Assembly (NCBI GenBank): GCA_905147135.1
Contig: LR990052.1
Location: forward strand, 12,400,200-12,464,199
Direction: 5' to 3'
Length of the DNA: 64,000 nucleotides
DNA from: Blastobasis lacticolella
Lineage: Eukaryota; Arthropoda; Insecta; Lepidoptera; Blastobasidae
The number at the start of each line of letters is the position of its first letter. Position 1 is the stretch's first letter. Shown here one piece after another: positions 11,101 to 23,200 of the stretch. The notes below the pieces were generated by a model. It saw nothing but the letters and a program-made list of their open reading frames with translations. It did no database searches and was not told the DNA's origin. A program made the translations under genes and the position numbers.

Positions 11101-14100
11101 TCGACGTCGGATGAGTGACCTAAGTGACGACCTATTTGTTGTAATTACCAGATTTACATTGAAAAATACGTCGTAGGCACGTGATTTTTTTCCCCAATTT
11201 GGTGGATTCGACGTCTATTCGACGTCGATTCGAGGTGCCCAATTTAGGTCACCATGAAAATTGCGACCTAGAATAGGTAATTTTACTATAATTTCAACCA
11301 AAAATGTTTGCTGGGTAATATGTCGAACATTTGTTAAATGTCCAGTTACAAATGTGTAGAGTGTAAGGAAGCGATAAACCATCAGGAGCCCTATTTTTGA
11401 ATCAGTCGCCTCCAAGGTTTCCAAATAATAGATAAATGTTTAGTATGAATATATTTTTTTTTGCAATTACGACCAAAATGTCTATATCTTCCACTCGTGT
11501 TATCTGCTGTTAATAAATTTGTAGAGCGCTCGCCTTCTAATGCTTGTCTTTTCTATCTCTAGCAACTTACCACGAGTGTGAAAGAGATGGGTAGCCACGC
11601 GAGCGATCGTGTGGATACGAGCGGTTTCAAAAATATAACCCCAGATCTACAAATCTATAAACAGCAGATACCGCGAGTGCAAGTTATAGACATGTAGATC
11701 GTAATTTCAAAAATAAAAACGATTCATACTGAACATTTTTCTAAGCCGGTGTGACTAAGACGTAATTGCCCAGAAACCGGTGACCAAAAAACCAAGGCGG
11801 GTATTTATCATGTAACCTATTTATAGCACGAGTAGGTATCGGAAAATGGAACGTACCCGCCTACTGTTGTCGTAGTCGTCTTTATTTTTCCCCGTGACGT
11901 GGCGAGTGATGTATGCCTCGTGTGGACTCGGCGCCGCTTCTAAATGCACGGGATATCTGAAACATATGAATAAATAAAATAAATATATATGCTTGGACAA
12001 ACTCACTCACTCGCGCCATCTAGCCCCAAAGTAATAGTGGACGGTGTACACAGCAAATATTGGCAAAAAACCGCAAATCGATGTACAGGATAGCCGTTTG
12101 GTATACGAGTACTTTAGGTTTAAACAATCATTTTGACCGGTAGTTCCTAAAAATATTCCCAGGGGGGGAGCAGTAATATCGATATTAATTTTTTATATGG
12201 GATTTGAATTTTTTTTCTCAGATTCCTATCGTGTTTGGTATCAAATGAAAGGGCATCATGAGCCGGTTCTAAAAATATACTACACCAATACCATTCGGCC
12301 ACCTGTTTTCTAAAAATCCACGAAATATTTTCAAAACATACCTAGTTTGGACTCCTCCAGGTAGGAGACGGATTAGTAAATTTTTGTATAACATACGCCA
12401 AATGTCTCTAAATATACCCATATCCAACGACAAGAAGGCGATTTAAAAAATATTTTAATTTACTAAATTTAAAATATTTTTTTCTTTATTAAAAAGTTGA
12501 GATTTAGTATTTTTTTAAACTTATCGAACTCTACTGTACTGTACTATTATTATTGTGTTTTATGCTATTATCTATGTAAAATAATGCTCTTACGGTTTCT
12601 ATCTCCCCCTCCCCCTTTCCTCTCTCCCTCCGCACTCCTCACTCTGCACCTAAGCGAATTTGATTTCGCGAGCCATAGTCCTATTAATAATTTCGTTGTC
12701 CACTGTAAAATCCTCTCAGGTGCAGGAGGAGAAGGGGGGGGGGGGGGAAGCGTCTTAATATCAATTTAACATAGATTAACAATAGTAAAGTGCAGTACAG
12801 TTCGATATGATTCAAAAAATACTAAATCTCAACTTTTTAAATATTTAACACTTTGTGTTGTCACTTCATGATGGAACTCCATTATTATGAATTAAATCAC
12901 TTTTTGTACACTAGTTCCACTTTATTATATAATTTTTTACTCACTTTATTATTAATTGCCTGAAGATGAGTAATTCGAAACCGGTTGCAATTTAATAAAA
13001 ATTATATAATAAAGTGGAACTAGTGTACAAAAACTCAACTTTTTAATAAAGAAAAAAATATTTTAAAATTAGTAAATTAAAATATTTTTTAAATCGCCTT
13101 TTTGTCTTTGGATATGGGCATATTAAGAGTCATTTGGCGTATATTTTATAAAAAATTACTAATCCGTCTCCTACCTGGAGGAGTCCAAACTTGGTATGTT
13201 TTGAAAATATTTCTTGGATTTTAAGAAAATAGGTGGCTGAAAGTTATTGGTGTAGTATATTTTTAGAACCGGCTTATGATGCCCTTTCATTTGATGCCAA
13301 ACACGATAGGATTCCGAAAAAAAAAATTTCGATTCCCATATTAAAAATTAATGTCAATATTACTGGACCCCCCCTGGAAATATTTTTAGGAACTACCGGT
13401 CAAAATGATTGTTTTAACCTAAAGTACCCGTGTACCAAACGGCTATCCTGTACATCGATTTGCGGTTTTTTTTTACGTAGCTCGACCACTATAAGCAAAG
13501 CTTGTGTTATAGGTGTTCGATAACGGATGAACTACTTATACCTCTTTTTTATATACAAACTTATTATACATACTAAACCCAGAGCCGTAATAGAAATTAA
13601 AATTCATCATTTAAATTTCTGCTAGGCCGGGAATCGAACCCGGGACAGCTGCATAGCAGACCGACATGTTAACCAACTGAACGATTCAGGTCGTATTTAT
13701 GTCATAAGTCTCCTCTAAAAGAACTTGCTACATTGTTAGCTTATAATATTAATTGTTATAACAATATTAGCGTAAGTAGGATTGACCAGGGCTTCTGCAT
13801 GTTATCGTCTAAGGACAAAGGATGTTCTTTAAACTAGATTTTAAGACAAAAGAAAAGCCCAAGAATTGTTTACGATTAATTCATCAAAATATACAAGGTT
13901 TTTCTGAAATGAAATGAAAGAACATGAAATAGAATTATATTTTTAGAAAACTCCTGTAGAAGTGTTATGTTTAACTGAGCACTGGCTGAGAGAATCTGAG
14001 ATGCCAGTGCCGTGGTGGTTCATTAATTGCAGTACGGCAAAACATTAAATCAAAAGACCGGAAAGATGTTTCTGGCCTCTCAGTTGAACATAAGATTGAG

Positions 14101-14177
14101 TTATCCTGCGTAGAGGCCACCATACAATGAAAACTTTGAGATTTTTGAAAAAACGATGGAACAAGTTTTAGAAAGAC

Positions 14178-14224
<47 letters not shown>

Positions 14225-17200
14225 GCGTGTGCGTGTGCGTGTGCGTGTGTGTGTGTGTGTGTGTAACTTCTTATAAGCAATTTGTAACAAACTCTTCACT
14301 TCCATCATAATCTAGAGTCATTAACCAGTTTTTCAATTTGAAATTAGATTTGTATTTGCTCAAGGCGTACATTTTTAGAACTCTCTTAACTGAGTTATAT
14401 AGTCTAGATCCGATCGTGTTGAAGTGGCGACCAGTAAATTTAGTACAAGCTGTCTTAGGGTTACAAACTGGGAGACCCGGCCGCCTACGTAGGACACTGT
14501 CCTCCACGGGGAGCTCAGTGTGTCTCAATTTACAGAAAACGTATATTAATTTCCTTATGCGGGCTGAGGTAGTGTCAATATGTTTGTGCCAGTCGAGGCG
14601 CTCATCTACCTGGAGACCTAGATATTTTATGCAGGTGACATAAGAAACTGAGGGACACTGGCACTGATTTCTTGTCTTACAGAGGTGCGCCTTAATACTG
14701 ATCTCGTCCTGAGTGGGTGAAAAGCTTTTGTTTGTGTAAAAGTTGATGGTTTTTGTTTTTACCAGGTTTAATGTCAAACTATTTCGGGAGAGCCAATCCA
14801 TAACTTGTCGCAATGAGTCCTCTGCTCGCTGTTTTACGCATCTCCAGTTCTCACCATGTATTATAAGGGCAGTGTCATCCGCGTAGGTAAAAATACTGCA
14901 ATTTGGGAGAGACAATTTGCATAAATCGTTTATGTATATCAAGAAAAGGGTCGGACCCAAGATACTACCTTGCGGGACACCAAAAGACATATATTCTTCA
15001 ACGCTAATGAAGCTACCTATCTTTACTGACTGAGTGCGCTTACTGAGATAATCCCTGAGTATGTCAAAAGTTAAGCCACGGACTCCGATCAATTCCAACT
15101 TGGCTAAAAGGATAGGAATTGACACTGTGTCAAACGCCTTCGCGAGGTCAAGGAAAACACCCGAACACTTTAATTTCTTGTCCAATTTTTCTACGATTGT
15201 GTCTGTCAGGGCAATTACCGCATCTTCCGTGGACTTGCCGGCTCTAAATCCGTACTGGTTAGTGGCTAATATATCAAATTTTTCCAAATATTTAGTTAAA
15301 CAATTATTTAAAACTCGCTCTAGGATTTTTGATAGAGCTGACAGCACTGAAATTGGCCTGTAATTAGTGAAGAGCTTCCTGTCCCCGCTCTTGGGATGAA
15401 CTAGCGCCCTTTTCAGGGCCACAGGGAAAGTGCCCGTTGAGATGGAGAGGTTGCATAAATGTGTAATTGGTGGGGTTAGGGTTTGGCGCGATAATATAAG
15501 GACTTGAGTTGGGATATCATCCCAACCAATGGCACAATCAATACGTAAGGAGGCTATCAACCTTTCTATCTCCGCCTCAGTAACAGGCAGGATCACCAAG
15601 GAATTCGACTGAGATGTAGTAGTTGTCCGATTTTTGGACAAATGTGAGAAATCTATTCTGGAGGCCAAGTCACTTCCGATGTTCGCGAAATATTTATTTG
15701 CTGAATTAACAGAGTTCAATGGATTACATGAATAACTTAATAATTCTGTGGGGGTTGAATTAACTCGTCGAGTGTTCGTAATATTTTTAATCACGTCCCA
15801 TGTTGCTTTCGGGTTATTTTTAGCTTTTTCAAATTCATTTTTTTCATAAGCTGTCTTAAGTTTTAAAAGTAGAGCAATACAGAAATTACGGTAACGTTTG
15901 TAAATTATCTTTGCCACATAATTCTCGGGATCTTTATTAAGTTTAGAATGCATCTTGTCCCTGTTTTTGATACACCGTAGAAGTCCTGGAGTTATCCAGG
16001 GCTTTATGGTTCGAGCTTTCCTCGGTACAGAAAGAGTTGCAGTGTGCTTCTTTACAATACCACTTATTGTGGAAATGAGGAGATTTGCTGCCACATTAGC
16101 ATTGGTCGATTTCATAATTTCTGTGTAATCGGCAGAGTTAAGCTCGTCCTGTATAGCTGCAAAATCTAGGCAAATACGTGTTTTATTTATGGGATAATGT
16201 GAAGGTGTCATTCTTGTCATGGATAAAACAACCGGCAGGTGGTCTGTTATACTGGATTCGAACACCACAACACGAGTCGCAAGATCTGTTTTAAGCAAAA
16301 TATGGTCCAGGCAGCTGTTCATCCGAGTGGGAAGGTAATGAGCCGGTAGTAAGCCTAAACTTGCTGTCGTAGTTAAGTATTCCGATGAAAGACGATCGTT
16401 ATTATTTTCCCTAATATCTACGTTTAGATCCCCGGCCATAACTAGATTATTAAACCTATTAAGAGACCGAACCAATCTGTCCAGGCTATCATAGAAACGG
16501 GTCAGGTCTTTGTATGATGGGGAGCGGTATAAGCAAATAAAGGCTGACCCATCTATTGTACATACTAGGCAATTCGCATCTTTGAATTGTGGCTCAAATA
16601 CTGTGCACTTCAATGAGTCACGCGTATAAATCACCACTCCATCGTTTTGTATCGGGTTATTTTGAGTGTTGTAAGAACTGTAACCCTCCAAGTTTGGAAT
16701 AATTGATGAGCTCTTCAACCAACACTCCGTCAAAGTAATGAGGAGTTTTCCAGTAGGTATTGATAGTTGGTTTCAAAAAGCACCAATAGATGGCGCTCCT
16801 ACAATTTTGGTAATCCTTTTTTAATCTGTATGATGGTTGCAGTGATTTTATGCAGCCAACTTATACTAAACTTAAAAATAAAATGTTTATTAATATAACC
16901 ATAACTGTTAAAGGTTAAACTAAGTGTAAAAAGAAATATTTATAGAAGTTGACACTTTGTTTCATTATTATTACAACCTCTAAAATGGTTGAAAACTATT
17001 GACAAATACAATATTATCCAATACAACGTACCCAGTGTTTATATCCTGTTTGCTAAGAACCTATTTCAAGCGATTATCAATTACCAAAATTGTCGGGGCG
17101 CCATCTAGTGAGTGGTTAGGAATGCTTTAAATACCTATTGGAAAACTGCTCATTATATCAAAGCAAGCGCTGATAGAACTTAACAAAGTTTGAAATTGGT

Positions 17201-20200
17201 CAAAATTCTTATTGATACTTCTTATATTAAGATGGATAATTTTTAACGACTCATTAGAATGCGCGAGATAGTTATGACAAGTGTCTGGGGCAGATACGTA
17301 CGATTAAGCCAGTGACATGGTGTCTAAGTTATCTTGAACACTATCTACCATTTTTAAACTTAATATGTAGTACAAAAGGGTGCGCAGAAATTATGACGTA
17401 CTGATTTGCAAATAAGCAGTGCATTTTAATTTTTAACTTTGAGAACTGAAAATGAGTGGAAGTGAAGTGTGAGTGAGTTTAATAACAATTATATTAAGAA
17501 AATAATAAAAAGTAACTGTAAATCTAAATTTAGTGATTGGGCTACTTTAGGTATCCGCAAAAGCAGAGATAGAATGTTTGAACTATACGGTCAGCGAGCT
17601 TATTGCCATGATAAAGATGTTGTAGAATATGTCAAAAAATATTCTAAAACGTTTAAGAAAGTTTGTCTAATGGCAAAATCACAGCATTATAAGAAAATTA
17701 TAAGTTCGTCTTCAAACAAGGCTAAGACTGTGTGGAATGTAATAAATGAGGAGGTAGGGAAAACAAAGCCTCGTGATACAAATTATGAAATCAAAACAGA
17801 AATCGGAACTAGTACCGCAAATAAAGAAGTGGCAGAGTTGTTCCAAACATTTATACCGAAATACCGATTAAAACTAGGTACCTCACTGCTAAACTCATGC
17901 CCAATTAGTGCAGAAAACTTGTTAAAAGAAAATATAGGTGCCTGTGAAAATGACTTTTGTTATTCCGAAGTAGATGCTAAAACTATCATTAAAGCTTTTA
18001 AAAGCATTTAAATGAAAAATACGGAAGATATTTGGGGAATGTCAGTTAGAGTAATGTTGTTGATATTTTAGCACCGTATTTAGCTTACATTTTTAATGCT
18101 TGCGTCGAAGTAGGGGTTTTCCCCGACCTCATGAAAATCAGTAAAGTGGTGCCATTATTCAAATTAGGTTGTAAAAATAGTTTGAATAATTTTAGACCGG
18201 TGTCCATCCTGCCCGTTTTCAGTAAAATCTTTGAAAAAATCATGTTATGTCAAATGATTGTGCACTTTAACAGTAATAAATTATTTCATCAACAACAATA
18301 TGGCTTCACGAAAGGCCGCAATACTACCGAAGCTGGTATTAGCTTCATTCAACAAATTTTTGGCGCATGGAAATAACATCATAATGCAGTAGGTGTTTTT
18401 TACGATTTGTCTAAAGCATTTGATTGTGTAAATCATTCAACACTATTACTAAAATTAAAACATTACGGTTTTACGCATGATAGTCTTGAAATGATGAAAT
18501 CATACTTAGAAGGTAGAGTTCAAAAAGTAAATGTAAATGGCGAGTTATCTGCAGGTGGGGAAGTGAGCATTGGAGTGCCACAAGGATCTATATTGGGGCC
18601 GTTTCTCTTTCTTGTATATATTTTCCTTTCCATACATCCATTTCCATACAGACCTTCCATATATGGTGCAGATACGTGAAAAACTGCGAAATTTTGGGAC
18701 TTCTTTCACATTTTGGCCTAAAAATCATAAACTGTGCTTTTCTCGACCAACAAAGCTTAATAGCTTTGAAAATTGATTAAATTTGCAAGGATTTAAGCCT
18801 AAACACAGCTCTATAAAGCGTATAACAACCAAGTATGACTCTTTAAAGATGGTCTATTTTTAACGAAAAATTCAATTTTAGGTTTTGCTTCCGTCCGGAG
18901 CAAGTTATTGGTAAAATTGCTAGTTCTAAGATAGAAAAAATTAAGAGTGAGTTGTAGTACATTTAATTTTCTTTAATTTATGTATAGAACGAACTATGTG
19001 AGACTAATGGTTCATTCACAATTTAAAAAAAACGAGGAGAAGGTAAAAATGTATTTTTTAGAATAAAGCATTTATTATGGTAGGAATAACAATTATACAT
19101 ATTATGAATACTAATCTGACATAATACAAATAACAAATAACGACTAACTAACTTAATAAAACAATCACTAATTTTGTCCAAGGTCCACGGTATTAGAACT
19201 ATTACGAATGCTGTCAGAATGCTGGGCGTATTGCCCCCCGTCCGAAGTGGAAGCCAGCCCTATGGTCTTTAGTAATATCGACCAGGCGCTTAGCTAGCTT
19301 CCGAAATAGGGAGTGTGCACATGGTCCCTAGAGTTCAAGGGTTTCCACACCAGACGGCGTAAATATGTGGTTTTCACCAACACTTGCGTATTTGCGCCGT
19401 TTGTCGCTTTCAACTGAGGCGGCATCGGACCCAGCATAACACGCCGTTACTGGAAGATGGGACTGTGGAAGGGTATCGCTACACGTGGCGTCCCTGACCA
19501 AATGCCGTCCCAGCTTCCAGGGCGGGAGTGTCATCACTTCGGGCCTCTTACCGTCATCACGGGCCAAACCACCTGGCTCCAGCTTCGCGGGTGCTCCAGC
19601 GGAGGTGAGCCCGGCGGATGATATAGTGCGTAACGCCGTCGAGAAGTATCCCATTATTTTTAAAAGACATTGCCTGAAGTTAGAGACCCGATTTACACTC
19701 GCCAGCAGCCAGCAAACGGACACGATCTGCAGAATTGGTTGATGCGCTTAAAAGATTGTTTCGCACCAATCTGCAGCGAAGCTCGTCCCATAGCCGCTGG
19801 GAACAGGAATTTTTCGTGAGCTCGGCCTCCGGAAAAGCCTCTGGACCAATAGAATACGTCGATAGAATACGTCGTAATAAAAGTCCCTAGTTTAGATAAT
19901 AACTTCTACACTGGATACTGTCAACTATGCACCGAGGACAGAAAAGCTGAGAGGGACACATCTGAAACTTTCCTAACGCCGCCATATCCATCTCTTTCCA
20001 ACATGAATTATCGAGATTTATGTTAAGCCTATTGCTGGCAACCGACTACTGATTGCAAGAGGTAGCCTTTGTATATAAGATTGCTCGGCTTTTTGTAGCA
20101 TTGCTGCATAATCTTGTAAGCGGCCGGCAACTTAGATCGTATTTGACCAAGCAATGCGCCTCTATCGACAGAGTTGAATCCATTTTCTACGTCACCCTTC

Positions 20201-23200
20201 AGTATGACTTCAACATTATTACTTTGGAGGAAAGTTCTCAAGGCGTGAACAGCGACTTCGCAGTCACTTTTTAATCCAAAGTCGAGCTAGATATGCTGGA
20301 AGTAATTTGCTGGGCTGGGGGGCGGAGAACTTGCAACAAAACTTAGCCGTCTGGCGTCGGTAGGTAGTCTGTAGTGTACAGTTATCGTGAGTGTTTTAGG
20401 AGGGTTAGGCAGGGGATGTTAATAATCGAACCCGTTGGATGTTGTTTAAACACTAAATTTATTATAAAAAGTAATCGACCAAGTAATTTACCTATGCTGC
20501 AATACATTCGGCGCGCATTGGTAAAATTGCCTGTACGGCGGCGTTACTCCGTACATCCTGCCCACTAAAAAGAAGAGAAGCTGTGTAGCAGGATTGTATA
20601 AACCTATTCTATAAATACATGATCACTGAGTTACAAAATAATTAAAAGTGATCAGTACTAATTATGAAAATTATTGTAAATAAATAAAGCAAAGTAAAAT
20701 ATCAATTACTTAGAGTCCTTAAAATGTCAATGTGTAGTAAACTTTAATCATTCACTGTCACTCATATCACTACTCACTGTGGGTATATTAAGTTTAACCG
20801 ACCGCGGCGGCGGCGATCGTGCGCGGTGTTAGAGTGGCTTTATTAACGCTCAAGATAGAGCTTCGCATTTCACTTTTAACTGCACTGACACTTGTTGGTT
20901 GGTGTTGTGGAAGTGCGTCCATACGGACCACGACTGAGCTCTCCGCTGTATCCACACACCATCTTTGTCTCTTCTTGCACCAACGAACGGTGAAGAAAAT
21001 AACTAATCCGAGAATTTATATTGTTATTGTACTATACAGTACGGAATACTGGTATATATCATGGACGCTAAGAGTAGTACTTGACTGTGTCTTTATGTTA
21101 TCAATCTGTATTTTTAAGTCCTCATGATTGGCAGATGTATAATTTCCCGGTTTAGTTATGGTAACAATGCGATTGAGAATTGATGTTTCTGCTGGAATAG
21201 GTAAAGCGTTCTCAACCTGTAGTTTGCTTATATAATTGTTGTGTCCATATATGGAAAACGTCTTGCCCTTGATAGTACATCCTTGACCTATCTCAATGAT
21301 ACCATTCCCCTTCAACGTTATTACCTGCACGTCATTATTACAAAATAAACGCACTGCGCATTCTTCGCAGCACGTGTAAATCCACTCGTTCCGGTTATGT
21401 AATTTAATCCACCGCTCTTCGCACATCGATGGTTGTAATACGCAAATACTTCTTTTGTTTACTTTTATGTTGCACATGTGTTGAGTTATTTGCTGTTCAT
21501 ATATAGGGTGATCACTGGAACACAATATATTCTTGAAAGATGTATGTACACAGGACTGCAAGTCTTTTTCCGACATAAGAATCAGCAGATCCCTTTGTAA
21601 ATTAAATGGCAGGTATGGAAAAGTGGTTACCATGGCGTATCCATTTGATGGTAAGCTCACCAGCTGATCTACTTCAAACATCTCTTTGCTTACTAAGGGT
21701 AATCTTGCCTCAATGATCAAATATATTTGACTCACTTTCGCGTTGACTTTCATGAGTTTGTAAAAATCTTTCAAGTTGGTTTTATCTGCTGGCAGAGTTA
21801 AATCGCCCTGTATATGGCTCGATATAACATTGATTTGGTCTTCCAATTGATCAGGAGATAATAAGTGCGCATCCATGTGCCCATGCCATACATCGGTAAC
21901 TGTGTTTAACAACTCCCTTTGGATGTTTCTTAAACTAGATATAATAATCTGGGCAGAGAGAGCCGATGATAGCATATATAATTCGTATTGACCCGAGGTT
22001 TGCACGTTGTTCACCGTGGTAGTGATATTCTGTAAATGGCTATAAATAATGCCGAACTGTTTGTTCATTATATTTTCATGTCTTCGTAATATATTATATT
22101 GAGACTCAATGACACTAGTCTGATTTTTTAATAGTTGTTGTAGATGATTCTCATTTAGTGATATTTTCTCGATGTCCTATTTATATTTTCTTAAAAATCT
22201 GTCATCCAGAACTCCGAAAAATTCATTAGCAAGATAGCCCACACCATTTACTAAGCCTCGTTTCTGCCTTTGCCTTTCGTTGTGAATTGTAAGTACTTGC
22301 TCATAATGTTCAATTTCGGTCAACTCATGTTCGAGCTGATATATGATGCCTTTATAAGCCGGTGACGATAGATGTGACGTACGCAGAAGCTCCTGTAGAT
22401 GTGTGACGTATTTCTCCATGTAATGCAAGCCGGTGCGATACGTAGTCATATTGTAGTATAGTATAATCTTCCATTCGTTCCGTACCAAATTCATGTCATA
22501 TATTTTATCGAAATAGACGCCTTGACTGTCGTTGAACTTTGTTACGTTGTAAATGCAGTGTATAGGAGAAATCGAACAAAAGAATAAAATAAATTGTGTT
22601 ATGAAGTTGCACAGCCGATTTCTAGTAGATCGAGTCGGGCGATGCGCGCTACTGTTGCTAGCGCTTGTGACGTCATCGCTCACGTGTTGTGTGGCGTTTT
22701 CTGCATTTGCGGGCGGAGATGGAGCGTTCTGCGTCTCTTTTACAGGGAGGAGGATTAATTTTATTATAGGCCTATTAATCGTGCCATTCTTTGCTTTAAT
22801 TGACGCTATTCGAACATAGTATGTATTATAAGTATGTATTTAAAACCAAAAATTCAGTATATAAGTTGTTTATCAGTTATCTAACACCCACTACACAAGC
22901 TTTGCTTACCTTGGGGCTAGATGGCGCTGTGTGAATTTGTCCAAGCACATTTACCATTATCATTTAATTGCACCGATTCAGAGCACCTGCTCCTCCTCGG
23001 ACACCTTCTGCCGACCCTTCTGTTCAGATGCGTATGATAGATTCCTTTCGTAAGCCGTCTTTGATTCACAAGTCCAAAACATCATTCTTCAGCTTAGAAC
23101 AAATCACATCCCTCACATCATCCATCTGTATAACATTGTATGCAAAATAGTTTTCAAGTAAGTTATCAATATTTGTGGAGAAATTTTCCTCAATCTCCAA

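Larger units (their letters stand above)
8181..11315. mobile_element. 3.1-kb non-autonomous TIR element
   Basis: The ends are CCCAGCAAACAT and its reverse complement, both bordered by TA (8179-8180 and 11316-11317). No transposase frame survives. The right end is rich in CGACGTCG-type palindromes (11090-11240), and AGGTCG-type motifs recur along the element. Two further elements are nested inside (8663-8966 and 9726-10145). It fills most of the last Iml1 intron. I do not assign a superfamily. Confidence 0.65.
11989..13693 (-). repeat. SINE family B copy split by a foldback transposon
   Basis: The tail (GCGCCATCTAGCCCCAAA on the plus strand) lies at 11989-12034. The rest, with a tRNA-like head containing GGAATCGAACCCGGGA, resumes at 13495-13693. 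Other copies at 22820 and 38573 are uninterrupted at this point, so the 1457-bp segment between is an insertion. Confidence 0.8.

Noticed and set aside
8179..11317. Repeated short motifs as a CRISPR-like array
   Set aside because: Spacing is irregular, the units vary, and this is a eukaryotic intron.
12497..12769. Open frame in the foldback loop
   Set aside because: Low-complexity residues from pyrimidine and poly(G) tracts, in a non-coding transposon.
13233..13523. 96-codon plus-strand frame
   Set aside because: Lies in the right arm of the foldback and crosses its border into a SINE; no domain.
21016..22683. Env as a possible domesticated host gene
   Set aside because: Two in-frame nonsense codons, one before the membrane anchor, and no sign of splicing around them.
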